DNA from: Candidatus Zixiibacteriota bacterium
GTDB taxonomy: Bacteria > Zixibacteria > MSB-5A5 > UBA10806 > 4484-95
Assembly (NCBI GenBank): GCA_021159005.1
Contig: JAGGSN010000052.1
Location: forward strand, 1-60,695
Reading direction: 5' to 3'
Length of the DNA stretch: 60,695 nt
Part shown: in pieces, positions 1 through 7,937 of the stretch
Layout of the letters: each line of letters starts with the position of its first letter
Position numbering within the stretch: position 1 is the stretch's first letter
Notes under the pieces: generated by a model
Database searches by the model: none
The model's input: only the letters and a program-made list of their open reading frames with translations
What the model was told of the DNA's origin: nothing
Program-made: the position numbers and the translations under genes

Positions 1-70
1 TGGGAATGACGCGGACGGTGTTGGGAATAACGCGGGCAGTGTGGGAATGACGCGGACGGTGTTTGGAATG
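1..70. repeat. Short tandem repeat, about 21 bp unit
   Basis: About three imperfect copies of a roughly 21-base unit (TGGGAATGACGCGGACGGTG and variants) run head to tail and merge into the dispersed repeat that follows. No coding frame or promoter is apparent. The window edge cuts the array, so the full copy number is unknown. Confidence 0.75.
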
Positions 71-122
71 ACATCATTATATAGCATCCGCCTAAGGCGG
101 ACAAAAGGCCGGACAGTAGTGA
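66..122 (+). repeat. Dispersed repeat, inverted copy of the window's right end
   Basis: This segment contains the palindrome CCGCCTAAGGCGG followed by ACAAAAGGCCGGACAGTAGTG. The reverse complement at 60641-60695 matches it apart from a 2-base (TA) difference, and a partial copy lies at 27296-27316. It is a genome-dispersed element. Its presence at both ends suggests an assembly break at repeats rather than a biological terminus. Confidence 0.8.
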
Positions 123-224
123 AACGGAATATGTTTTCTAAAACTGCTATAGAAAATAATCATAAATAAAAACCGATTCTAAAATGAGCCGGTTGATAAT
201 CCATATAATGATAGTCTGAAATTC

Positions 225-256
225 CTCTGGTTGCCAAGCAGGCTTAGTAACCAGAG
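225..256. repeat. Dispersed palindromic repeat, copy 1
   Basis: An inverted repeat (CTCTGGTT...AACCAGAG) around a CCAAGCAGGCTTA core lies just downstream of the bioY stop codon. Related palindromes are at 22125-22158, 23404-23436 and 25041-25072. On the bioY strand it could act as a weak terminator, but no T-run follows it. Confidence 0.65.
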
Positions 257-263
257 TTAAATT

Positions 264-851
264 CTATTTCATGCTCTTTTTCATACCCAGAAATTTCCAG
301 CCGGAGGGCAGAATTAAAGCGGCAATTGCGATTTTTATAATCGCTCCGGGGATGAAAGGATATAAGCCTGTTATGAAAGCGCCATTAATTCCTACATACA
401 CAGAGAGCCAAGCTAAGCCGAAAAGATAAATCGAGACCGTGCCCAAAACCATCGCCAGCAAAGTAGATACGATATGGCGATCCCAGCCTCTTTCAGCAAA
501 AAAACCGGCAGCATAAGCGGCAGCGACAAAACCAAACAAGTAGCCGCCTGTCGGTCCTGCCATATAAGCAAATCCAGTATGGCCGGCAGCGAAAACCGGT
601 AGTCCCATTGCGCCCTGACCTAAATAGGTTAAAACGCTTAAGGCACCGCGTTTACTGCCCATAATAGCGCCAATTAATAGCACCGCTAAGGTCTGTCCGG
701 TTATCGGCACAGGACTAACCGGCAGGTAGATAGCAAGTTGTGAAGCAAGGGCTATCGCAAATGAACCAGCCAGAATCAAGGCTGCATCATATAAAAGAGC
801 GTGTTTTTTCAAAGCCGGACGTAATAATTCGGCATATGCGCATGTTGTCAT
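264..851 (-). CDS. bioY: Biotin transporter S component BioY
   Basis: BioY is the substrate-binding membrane subunit (S component) of the ECF-type biotin importer; it captures biotin in the cytoplasmic membrane. At 195 residues the protein has the usual family length. It shows about six hydrophobic segments, the typical LPVSPVPITGQTLAVLL stretch after the first helix and the glycine-rich AGPTGGYLFGF motif in the middle, both hallmarks of the family. A ribosome site (GAGGAG) lies just upstream of the ATG and a good sigma-70 promoter lies at 909-937. No bioM or bioN is adjacent, so it either uses shared energising subunits encoded elsewhere or works alone, as some BioY proteins do. I see no BirA-type operator. 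Confidence 0.93.
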   Translation of the reverse strand: MTTCAYAELLRPALKKHALLYDAALILAGSFAIALASQLAIYLPVSPVPITGQTLAVLLIGAIMGSKRGALSVLTYLGQGAMGLPVFAAGHTGFAYMAGPTGGYLFGFVAAAYAAGFFAERGWDRHIVSTLLAMVLGTVSIYLFGLAWLSVYVGINGAFITGLYPFIPGAIIKIAIAALILPSGWKFLGMKKSMK

Positions 852-908
852 TTAAAACTCCTCAAATTTGCAAACTCAAACAAATCACTATTCCTATTAT
901 TTCGCTCA

Positions 909-937
909 ATAGTATATCAAAGCATTTCCGTTGACAA
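909..937 (-). promoter_or_regulatory. Sigma-70-type promoter for bioY
   Basis: On the minus strand a TTGTCA -35 box and a TACTAT -10 box are separated by 17 bases. The -10 box lies about 60 bases upstream of the bioY start codon. Confidence 0.55.
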
Positions 938-1123
938 GCAAAATCCCTTTTCCCTGATTATTTTCCGGGTATTATTAACGGATTTGCAATGATGAATTTA
1001 TATAGTTGCAGTATCGTATATCGGAATTTATAAATAATACGGAATATTGTTTCTATCATATTATTGTCTATGAGATTAAAAGCTGATTTCTAATAATAAA
1101 ATGGATTTTATAAATAATTCGGG

Positions 1124-1657
1124 CTATGTATTTATTTTTATTATCTCTTTAAAGGCTTGTAAATCATCCGGATTTTTAAGTTCCCGATGGGGAATAATAA
1201 TCGCTAATTTATCACCGGTGCGGATATAATATCCATGACGAGTTTTTATTACTTTTATTACATCTTTCCAAGTACGCATAATTTTACTGCGTTCGGTAAA
1301 AACAGCAATACCCGCCATGCTAATAATGTAATTTCTCTCAGTCATCGATTTCTCTATGCCGCCGCCTTTAAGAAAATATATCTGAAGCGCAATTGCTCCA
1401 ATAGTTCCGATACAGACGGAAAGCCCCGCTCCTAATGCTATTTCCACCCAAACAAAGGTTGTTTGAAGATCTCCGCTTGGTGTATTAATAATTACAATAA
1501 ATCCCGCCATAAATAGAATTAATAAAACGAAAAAACCGAATACCATCAACCTGGTAAAATACATATTATACCAAAACAGATCATCGCGAGTTAATAAAAA
1601 AGTTAAATTGACATCCCTAATAGATGATTCGGAAGTGTTGTTTTTATTATTATCCAT
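1124..1657 (-). CDS. YcxB-like two-helix membrane protein
   Basis: A 177-residue protein with a charged N-terminus, two transmembrane helices (roughly residues 33-57 and 70-94) and a cytoplasmic C-terminal domain. That domain carries the pattern of the YcxB family: a hydrophobic strand, then TWKDVIKV and a final IIPHRE-type motif. The family's function is unknown. The gene stands alone between bioY and the DUF2914 lipoprotein-like gene, with no clear operon partner. Assignment rests on fold-level pattern recognition of the C-terminal half. Confidence 0.65.
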   Translation of the reverse strand: MDNNKNNTSESSIRDVNLTFLLTRDDLFWYNMYFTRLMVFGFFVLLILFMAGFIVIINTPSGDLQTTFVWVEIALGAGLSVCIGTIGAIALQIYFLKGGGIEKSMTERNYIISMAGIAVFTERSKIMRTWKDVIKVIKTRHGYYIRTGDKLAIIIPHRELKNPDDLQAFKEIIKINT

Positions 1658-1732
1658 GTATATATATTAAAAGCAATAATGTTGATATGTCCAGCTAATA
1701 TTTCCGGATAAAATACCGCAAAATTTGAGATA

Positions 1733-1790
1733 TAAAAATTGAAAGAGGGGTGCTAACCGTATCCTTGCGAATTTGTTGAACACCCCCACG
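1733..1790 (-). terminator. Possible intrinsic terminator after the DUF2914 gene
   Basis: On the minus strand a GGGGTG...CACCCC stem with a long imperfect loop is followed by a T-rich tract (TCTTTCAATTTTTAT). The loop is longer than usual, so this is only moderately convincing. Confidence 0.4.
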
Positions 1791-1803
1791 ATGCTCAGAG
1801 TAT

Positions 1804-2322
1804 TTATTCGACTTTAATCAATGATGTGGCAAGGATTTTGCCATCTTCGTCCACAACCTCAACTTTCCAATCGCCTTTCCATTCGGGCAAAATTGTCTTG
1901 TATGACCAGGTGCGTACGCGAGGATATTTGATATCCAGAGATACCCTGGCTTTTTCCTCACCGCCATAATACCAGATATGCTCGACAGTAGTTGGTTCTA
2001 AGCAGCCTGTGATTAAGCTCCAACAATAAATCCTTTCGACATTAGCGGGAAAAACTGTCGCTTCGCCCTGAAGTTCTCGTTCCTCCACTGCTATGCCGCA
2101 AGCCAATTTTTCTACCTTAAACTCATCTTCGGCAGTCTCGGTCGTGGTTTTGGTCTTTGCGGTTGTCGTTGCAGTTTCTGTAGTTGAAGTTTTAACAGCA
2201 TTAGTTTTTTCTGTGGCGGTTTTATTTGTCTTAGTTTTTTCCACATCCTGAGCATAAGCCGACATTGAAAGCAATGCGAATGTCAGGAAACAAAGAATTA
2301 ATACTCTACCTGCCATTTTCAT
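1804..2322 (-). CDS. Secreted DUF2914-domain protein
   Basis: A 172-residue exported protein with a signal peptide over residues 1-24 (hydrophobic core ending in AYA). A threonine/lysine-rich low-complexity linker (about 26-66) leads to a C-terminal DUF2914-type domain (about 70-172). That domain shows the family's typical pattern: a conserved Cys-containing strand, RIYCWSLI, a HIWYYGG turn and a closing WKVEVVDEDG hairpin. DUF2914 is a beta-rich domain of unknown function, often at the C-terminus of envelope proteins. The gene has a strong ribosome site (AAGGAGG) and follows hflX after a ~200 bp gap, so it is probably transcribed separately. The Thr-rich linker suggests that the domain is held away from the membrane or wall. 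Confidence 0.75.
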   Translation of the reverse strand: MKMAGRVLILCFLTFALLSMSAYAQDVEKTKTNKTATEKTNAVKTSTTETATTTAKTKTTTETAEDEFKVEKLACGIAVEERELQGEATVFPANVERIYCWSLITGCLEPTTVEHIWYYGGEEKARVSLDIKYPRVRTWSYKTILPEWKGDWKVEVVDEDGKILATSLIKVE

Positions 2323-2519
2323 GAATTCCTCCTTGATTAGGTTATTTTTTTCTCAGGGCTAAATGGCCTTAAGTAAAACCGTGAAAGCTATTCCCTGTTT
2401 GATTAGTTTAGCTTAATAAATATTTTATCGGCAATATCATCAAGAAATAAAATCCTTAATTCAGTTTTAAACTGCAGCTATAGGCGCTGCGGCGGCCAGC
2501 ATTTTTTTTATTTTCAAGC

Positions 2520-3767
2520 TTAGTCTCTGATGATTTTAATTGCGGCGCCTTTTCTCTCAAATTTGGGTATATCTATCTTTAATGATTTGCCTTCAATAAT
2601 GAAATCGTCATTCTCGATATAACTTGTGTAAATCTGGATGAGACTGGAGACTAAAGCGATAGTCTTAGAATCATTTTTAGGTATCCTGACTTGCAATTTT
2701 ACAAATAATTCGGCGCATATATCATTAAGCGCATTTTTCAAATAGTCAATGCCCTCGCCGGTTTTTGCCGAAATGAAACAGCAGCCGGGATATTTCAATA
2801 GCATATTTCGTTGTAAATCAGGGTTGTCAACTAAGTCAATCTTATTAAACACTATAATACGCCTAATATCACTGGCTCCAATTTCGGTTAAAATTTTATT
2901 TACAACGGCAATTTTTTCATCAATATCGGAAACCGAAAAATCGACTACATGGACTAATAAATCAGCCGTATTTGCTTCCATCAAAGTAGATTTAAATGAA
3001 GCCGCAAGATCAACCGGAAGTTTTTTAATAAATCCAACCGTATCTGAAAGCAGCATTTCATTTTTCCCCTCTAAGGCAACCCGTCGGGTAGTAGAATCTA
3101 AAGTGGCAAAAAGACGGTTTGCAGTTAAGGTTTTATTTCCGGTCAGCATATTAAACAATGTCGATTTGCCGGTATTGGTATAGCCAACCAAACAAAAATT
3201 GCTAATATTATTTCTGCCTTTTCTCTGCGTGTTGCGGCTTGAGTCAATTTTAAGCAGGACCTTTTTTAGTTCGGTTATTTTTTTATCCACCATTCGGCGG
3301 TCGGTTTCAAGTTGGGTTTCACCGGGACCGCGAGTACCTATGGATGATTCCTGCCTTTCAAGATGTGTCCAGTGTCCCGCCAATCGAGGCAATATATACT
3401 CAAGCTGCGCCAGTTCGACTTGCGTTTTAGCCTCCCGCGTTCGGGCATGACGGGCGAATATGTCCAAGATTAGAGCCGGACGGTCAATAACGGCAATATC
3501 TAAAATTTTCTCCAGTTTTTCCTGTTGAGAGGGCGACAATTCGCCATCGAAAATCACTAATTGAGCGTTATAGTCATTGCAAAGTTGCTTAATTTCATCG
3601 AGTTTACCCTTGCCAAAAACATACCCGGGATGAAAATGTTCACGCGCCTGAATTATTTCAGCCGTAATCTCGCCGCCGGCAGTAGAACATAAATCAGCTA
3701 ATTCATCAAGAGATTCTCTAACTGCCTCAACTCGTTGGTCTGGCAGTTTAACCGCAGTTAGAATCAC
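2520..3767 (-). CDS. hflX: GTPase HflX
   Basis: HflX is a ribosome-associated GTPase that splits stalled 70S ribosomes. The 415-residue protein shows the N-terminal HflX domain (about 1-180) with the family motifs around HPGYVFGKGK, the conserved helical stretch ending in RGPGETQLETDRR, and a G domain: P-loop GYTNTGKST, DTVGFI (G3) and FNKIDL (G4). A C-terminal beta-sheet extension follows. The start is a GTG with AAGGA upstream and no in-frame ATG before it. It closes a long minus-strand run that begins at mfd or earlier, directly after the small S4 RNA-binding protein, a partner that also acts on ribosomes. Confidence 0.95.
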   Translation of the reverse strand: MILTAVKLPDQRVEAVRESLDELADLCSTAGGEITAEIIQAREHFHPGYVFGKGKLDEIKQLCNDYNAQLVIFDGELSPSQQEKLEKILDIAVIDRPALILDIFARHARTREAKTQVELAQLEYILPRLAGHWTHLERQESSIGTRGPGETQLETDRRMVDKKITELKKVLLKIDSSRNTQRKGRNNISNFCLVGYTNTGKSTLFNMLTGNKTLTANRLFATLDSTTRRVALEGKNEMLLSDTVGFIKKLPVDLAASFKSTLMEANTADLLVHVVDFSVSDIDEKIAVVNKILTEIGASDIRRIIVFNKIDLVDNPDLQRNMLLKYPGCCFISAKTGEGIDYLKNALNDICAELFVKLQVRIPKNDSKTIALVSSLIQIYTSYIENDDFIIEGKSLKIDIPKFERKGAAIKIIRD

Positions 3768-3808
3768 CCGGTCTTTTTTAATCCTTTTTATATCTAAAAA
3801 ACTTTTTT

Positions 3809-4075
3809 TCAGATTAATTCCTTCTTTCTTTCCTCAAGGAGTTTATATAGATTAACAGCATTTGACTTCTTCATGTTTTTCGGCGGAAGTTCTAATATTT
3901 TCAGTTTCTTATAAAATCTCGGTATGTCAACCTCAATAATATCACCCGGTTTAACTATAGCCGATGGTTTGGCTTTTTTTCCGTTATGAAAAACCATCGC
4001 CTCATCAGCGGCTGTTTTCACCAACGACCTGCTTTTTAATATTCTGGCAGATGATAGGTATTTGTCGAGACGCAT
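3809..4075 (-). CDS. S4-domain RNA-binding protein (Hsp15/RqcP-like)
   Basis: A compact S4 domain protein of 88 residues. The sequence starts MRLDKYLSSARILKSRS and carries the S4 signature through KPSAIVKPGDIIEVDI, followed by a basic tail. Hsp15/RqcP proteins bind 50S subunits carrying stranded peptidyl-tRNA in ribosome quality control. A longer reading frame exists upstream, but I chose the ATG at 4075: it lies four bases after the stop of the upstream parvulin gene, and the S4 domain begins there. Its position next to hflX (also ribosome rescue) supports a role in stalled-ribosome handling, though that is inference. Confidence 0.8.
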   Translation of the reverse strand: MRLDKYLSSARILKSRSLVKTAADEAMVFHNGKKAKPSAIVKPGDIIEVDIPRFYKKLKILELPPKNMKKSNAVNLYKLLEERKKELI

Positions 4076-4079
4076 GAGG

Positions 4080-5375
4080 TTATATTTTTTCCTCGATGAA
4101 ATATTTTTCTCTGGCCTGATCAAGCCATTTTTTTAATTCATTCTGAGCTTTATACCGTTTAGCGATTCCCTCGATATCGCTAAAATCTTTTTCAAAATCT
4201 AATGGCCGCGAATTTTTCTTATCGAGTATTTTTATGATATGATAGCCAAACTGGCTTAAAACCGGCGCCGCAAATTCCCCTGCTTGATGTTCGGCAACGA
4301 CAACTTTAAATTCATTAAACAACTCATCTGAGGCATACCAACCCAAATCGCCGCCGGCTTTAGCGGATGGCTCATCTTCTGAAAATTGCGCCGCCATTTC
4401 CTCAAAATTAGCGCCTTCCAATAACAGATTATAAATAGAATCAGCTTTTTGCTTGCTAAGTTCAAGATCAGCCGGGGATGGAGTCAGAGCTATCAGGATA
4501 TGACTGGCTCTTATTTTATCATCTTTGCGACCGGTACATTTGATAATATGGAAACCAAATTGCGTTTCCACAACGTTAGAGATTTCTCCCACAGGCATAT
4601 TAAAAACAGCTTTCTCAAACTCGGGCACCATATCGCCTTTGCCGAATTGCCCTAAGTCGCCGCCTTTAACGGCGGTAGCTTTATCATCCGAATATGTTTT
4701 TGCCAGTAAAGCAAAATCCTCGCCCGATATAGCCTTATTATAAAGCAAATTGGCAAAAGCCTCAAGCGAATCGCGAGTACTCTGAGCGGGTTCAGTAGAA
4801 ATCAGTATATGCGCCAGATGAACCCCAGGTGGAAGATGGGGAAGGCTGTCGATAAATGTTCTATAAAATTCCTTAACCTCTCCGGATGAAATAGTAACTT
4901 TTGATAGCCGCTTATTTAGCAGCCTTTCTTTATAAAGCTGGTTTTTTACCTCATCTTTATAGCGGCTGCGCAATTCCTTAAGAGTTAACCCCTCAGCGGA
5001 AAGCTGGGCTAAGAACGCCTCTTCCGATGGAAACTGTTGTTTTATTCTGGCGATATGGTTATTTAAAGCATCCTCGATTTCCTGGTTGGTTATCTTTATT
5101 AATGTGTCCTTCTCGGCCTCAAGCAAAATCAGTTTATCATCGATCATTTGCTGAAGGATTTCATTTGATAAACTATCAATAGCTGCCTTGTCGGAGCGGT
5201 CAATTTTCATCTGCATCAAGGCAAGCTGAAGTTGTGATTGAACTTCTGATATAAGTATGATGCGATTGTCGACTGTAGCCGCAATCCCATCAAGTCTTTC
5301 CTCAGCTGATAAAATGGCTGATAGCATCAAACTTATAGATAAAATCAGTAATATCAATTTATTATTGTTTATCAT
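4080..5375 (-). CDS. SurA-like periplasmic peptidyl-prolyl isomerase
   Basis: A 431-residue exported chaperone/foldase. A signal peptide (about 1-24) is followed by a SurA_N-type helical region beginning DGIAATVDNRIILISEVQ. Two parvulin domains follow, with HLAHILIS...GGDLGQFGKGDMVPEFEKAVF...TQFGFHIIK and RASHILIAL...GGDLGWYASDELFNEF...SQFGYHIIKI. The order SurA_N, PpiC, PpiC, C-terminal helix and the total length match SurA. It would escort outer-membrane proteins through the periplasm. It overlaps the preceding parvulin gene by 14 bases and is followed by the S4 gene after four bases, so the three are one operon. It is the third parvulin-type gene in a row here. Confidence 0.9.
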   Translation of the reverse strand: MINNNKLILLILSISLMLSAILSAEERLDGIAATVDNRIILISEVQSQLQLALMQMKIDRSDKAAIDSLSNEILQQMIDDKLILLEAEKDTLIKITNQEIEDALNNHIARIKQQFPSEEAFLAQLSAEGLTLKELRSRYKDEVKNQLYKERLLNKRLSKVTISSGEVKEFYRTFIDSLPHLPPGVHLAHILISTEPAQSTRDSLEAFANLLYNKAISGEDFALLAKTYSDDKATAVKGGDLGQFGKGDMVPEFEKAVFNMPVGEISNVVETQFGFHIIKCTGRKDDKIRASHILIALTPSPADLELSKQKADSIYNLLLEGANFEEMAAQFSEDEPSAKAGGDLGWYASDELFNEFKVVVAEHQAGEFAAPVLSQFGYHIIKILDKKNSRPLDFEKDFSDIEGIAKRYKAQNELKKWLDQAREKYFIEEKI

Positions 5376-6195
5376 TCAGCGGATACCTCTTAATTTTAGC
5401 CAACTTTTTAAGATTATCAATTAGCTCAATATATTTTGCTTGCCGCTTTTGGGCGAAAATATTTTGAGCTATGTCGGTTCTGATTTCCTCAAGCGGCAAT
5501 GTTTCACCAACCAACTTTTTATCTTTGATTAAAAAGATATGATAATAACCGGATTGAGATTTCAGTGGGGGTGTGTATTCTCCGATTTTAGTTTTACTTA
5601 TAGTCTCCATCATCCCATGTTCAAAGGCTGATAAAGGCAGCAAGCCAATATCGCCGCCAGCTTTCCCCGATTCACTATCTTCGGAATAATCAGCAGCTAA
5701 ATCTGCGAATTTATCGCCGCCTTCAAGACGTTTGTAAACTGCATCCGCAGCGTTTTTGTCAAGCAGAACAATATGACTTAGATTGTACAAGTCTTCATCA
5801 ACCGAAAACCGGTCTTTTTGACTGTAATAAACGGAATCTATCTCTTCATCTCTAATATCTACAGATGATACAACAGACATATCGACATATTTAACGGCGA
5901 TTATTTCTTTCCTTTTTTGCTCAATCAAGTTTTTAGTTTGTTTGTCCTTATCAATTTTATTTTTTACCGCTTCCTGATATAGAAGTTCTGTTTCAATCCA
6001 GGAATCTATGGCATTCGACATCTGTTCTTTGGTTATTGAGGTACGGTATTCCTCAGGGAACTGATCAAACAAGAACTGATGTGTAAGCTTAATGCCGTTT
6101 ACTTCAGCTAAAACATTTTCATCCTGCTGAGCATTTGAACATCCGAACAAACAGAACAGACTAATGGTAAAAGCAGTAATTGATTTAAATTTCAT
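5362..6195 (-). CDS. PpiC-type parvulin lipoprotein
   Basis: A 277-residue lipoprotein. The signal peptide ends in a lipobox-like LFGC (Cys about residue 19). An N-terminal helical domain contains FPEEYR and an ELLYQEAVK helix, followed by one parvulin domain (about 135-245) with LSHIVLL, AADYSEDSESGKAGGDIGLLPL and SQSGYYHIFLIKD. It probably acts as a PrsA-like foldase anchored to a periplasmic membrane face. It overlaps its neighbours on both sides (11 and 14 bases), so its translation is coupled to the 566-residue parvulin upstream and to the SurA-like protein downstream. Confidence 0.85.
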   Translation of the reverse strand: MKFKSITAFTISLFCLFGCSNAQQDENVLAEVNGIKLTHQFLFDQFPEEYRTSITKEQMSNAIDSWIETELLYQEAVKNKIDKDKQTKNLIEQKRKEIIAVKYVDMSVVSSVDIRDEEIDSVYYSQKDRFSVDEDLYNLSHIVLLDKNAADAVYKRLEGGDKFADLAADYSEDSESGKAGGDIGLLPLSAFEHGMMETISKTKIGEYTPPLKSQSGYYHIFLIKDKKLVGETLPLEEIRTDIAQNIFAQKRQAKYIELIDNLKKLAKIKRYPLNDKQ

Positions 6196-7885
6196 CTTCC
6201 AATTTCCCCGATACTAAATTGTTTTTTAATAATTCCAAATCTAAAAAATGCTCAACATATTGCTTGCGATTATCTACCCATTTTTGTAAAACGCCATATT
6301 TTCTTTCACCCAGCATCCTGGCTTCTATACGAGGCTTTACCTCAGAATAAGATTGTACGGATTCGGGCTTCTTGCCGGTTATTTTAAAGACAGCCCAATT
6401 ATCCTGAACAGGAACAGGCCCGCCGTATTCGCCCACATCCAACTCTACAGCCGTTTTGTAAATATAGCTATGTTTCTTTGGGCCAAAGAAACCAAGATTG
6501 CCTTCTGTGGCAGCAAAACCAGGCCGAATAGTTCTTTTTACCAATTTTGACCAATCTGCGCCATTTTTAAGTTGAGCAAGTATTTCCTCAGCTTCTTCTT
6601 GCGAGTGTACCAAGATTTCGGCGGCGCGAATCTGTACAGGATCAACAAACATCTTTTTATTCTTTTCATAATATGCCTTCATATCATCTTCTGTTACAGA
6701 AATCGTATCAAAAATATAATCATCCAACATCTTGCGATAGATATAACCATACTTGGTATCGAGAACTTGCCGTTTAAACTCAGGACTGTCAATAAGGTTC
6801 GAGTTTAAGGCATCAACATACATCAACCGCGAAGCCGTAAATTCATCAAGCGCATCAAGTGTTAGATCTTTCTTTTCGAAATTTACGCCATCTTTGCGAA
6901 AGATTTTATTAATATTACTAATGAATTCATCCGCTGAATAATTATATTTATCGTTGATTGTTACAATAGGCATAACCGCTTCCTCTTCAGATAAATCAGA
7001 GGTGGCAATATATTGGCTAAGTCTTCGGGTTTTATCTGGATCCGCCTCCTTATTTGCCATTGCTTTTTCAACCAGCATTTCCCATGTTTTTTCATGGAAT
7101 TTATAGCCTAATTTAGCCTGCGTTCTTTTTACATATTCATTTTGTAGCTTTTTTCTCTGAGAAATAGAGTATTTGCCGCGATAGTTGCCTTTTTCCTCCT
7201 CGAAATCAGCATCGGTAAACATGGCTCGGTCGTGCATTTTTATGATATGCCAACCAAAACTTGAATATACGGGTTTAGAGATTTCATCAGGTTTAAGACT
7301 GAAAGCCACATCCTGAAACTCGTCAACCATAGTCCCAACTCTTATGTAACCAATACTTCCGTATTTATAATTTGTAGACTTATCTTCAGAAAATTGCACT
7401 GCCAATTCAGAAAATTTTTCGGGAGACTTTTTTAATACTTGATAAAGACTGTCTGCCAATTGTTTGGACTTTACAAGTATATGGGAAACATTAACTTCTC
7501 CGCCGTATTTTTCCCAAAATTTACGCACATCTTTATCCGTAATATTCAATTTGTCGTTAACTTCTCTCTTATAAATCAACTCCGATAAAATCCTGACAAC
7601 CTGACCGGAATCAACTTCTACCGAATCAAGAAGGTTAAACCCCAAACCAGCATCGCAAATTATCAATTTATCGAGGTGTTGTTCTAAAAAATCTTGCCGC
7701 TTATACATTTCGTCGGCGGGGTCTCTATAATTGAACCTCGACATATGAAATTCCATATCGCTTAATGTGAATTCGATTCTGCCGGCTTTCATAATAACCG
7801 TGTCATCGTAAACCGGTTTCTTTTCATCAGATGAGCATCCGGCTAATAAAACAATAATTAGCATTCCGAGCGCGAGTTTTTTCAT
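6185..7885 (-). CDS. Large parvulin lipoprotein with two PpiC domains
   Basis: A 566-residue lipoprotein with a clear lipobox (LLAGC, Cys about residue 17). The N-terminal half holds a helical segment and a complete parvulin domain (VSHILVKS...YGSIGYIRVGTMVDEFQDVAF...SSFGWHIIKM, about 133-225). A long helical middle precedes a second, more divergent parvulin domain (IRAAEILVHS...EGNLGFFGPKK...DNWAVFKI, about 415-510). The repeated order resembles a SurA/PrsA duplication. It is the first of three overlapping foldase genes directly behind mfd. Whether the second domain is active cannot be told from sequence, since several PPIase consensus positions differ. Confidence 0.85.
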   Translation of the reverse strand: MKKLALGMLIIVLLAGCSSDEKKPVYDDTVIMKAGRIEFTLSDMEFHMSRFNYRDPADEMYKRQDFLEQHLDKLIICDAGLGFNLLDSVEVDSGQVVRILSELIYKREVNDKLNITDKDVRKFWEKYGGEVNVSHILVKSKQLADSLYQVLKKSPEKFSELAVQFSEDKSTNYKYGSIGYIRVGTMVDEFQDVAFSLKPDEISKPVYSSFGWHIIKMHDRAMFTDADFEEEKGNYRGKYSISQRKKLQNEYVKRTQAKLGYKFHEKTWEMLVEKAMANKEADPDKTRRLSQYIATSDLSEEEAVMPIVTINDKYNYSADEFISNINKIFRKDGVNFEKKDLTLDALDEFTASRLMYVDALNSNLIDSPEFKRQVLDTKYGYIYRKMLDDYIFDTISVTEDDMKAYYEKNKKMFVDPVQIRAAEILVHSQEEAEEILAQLKNGADWSKLVKRTIRPGFAATEGNLGFFGPKKHSYIYKTAVELDVGEYGGPVPVQDNWAVFKITGKKPESVQSYSEVKPRIEARMLGERKYGVLQKWVDNRKQYVEHFLDLELLKNNLVSGKLEDEI

Positions 7886-7937
7886 ATTCTTTCTCCCGTT
7901 TTAATCCATCACCAATTTATTCTAAACAATATTATAT

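Noticed and set aside
1-70. Possible CRISPR array from regularly spaced GGAATGACGCGG units
   Set aside because: The units are ~21 bases, continuous and imperfect, with no unique spacers between repeats.
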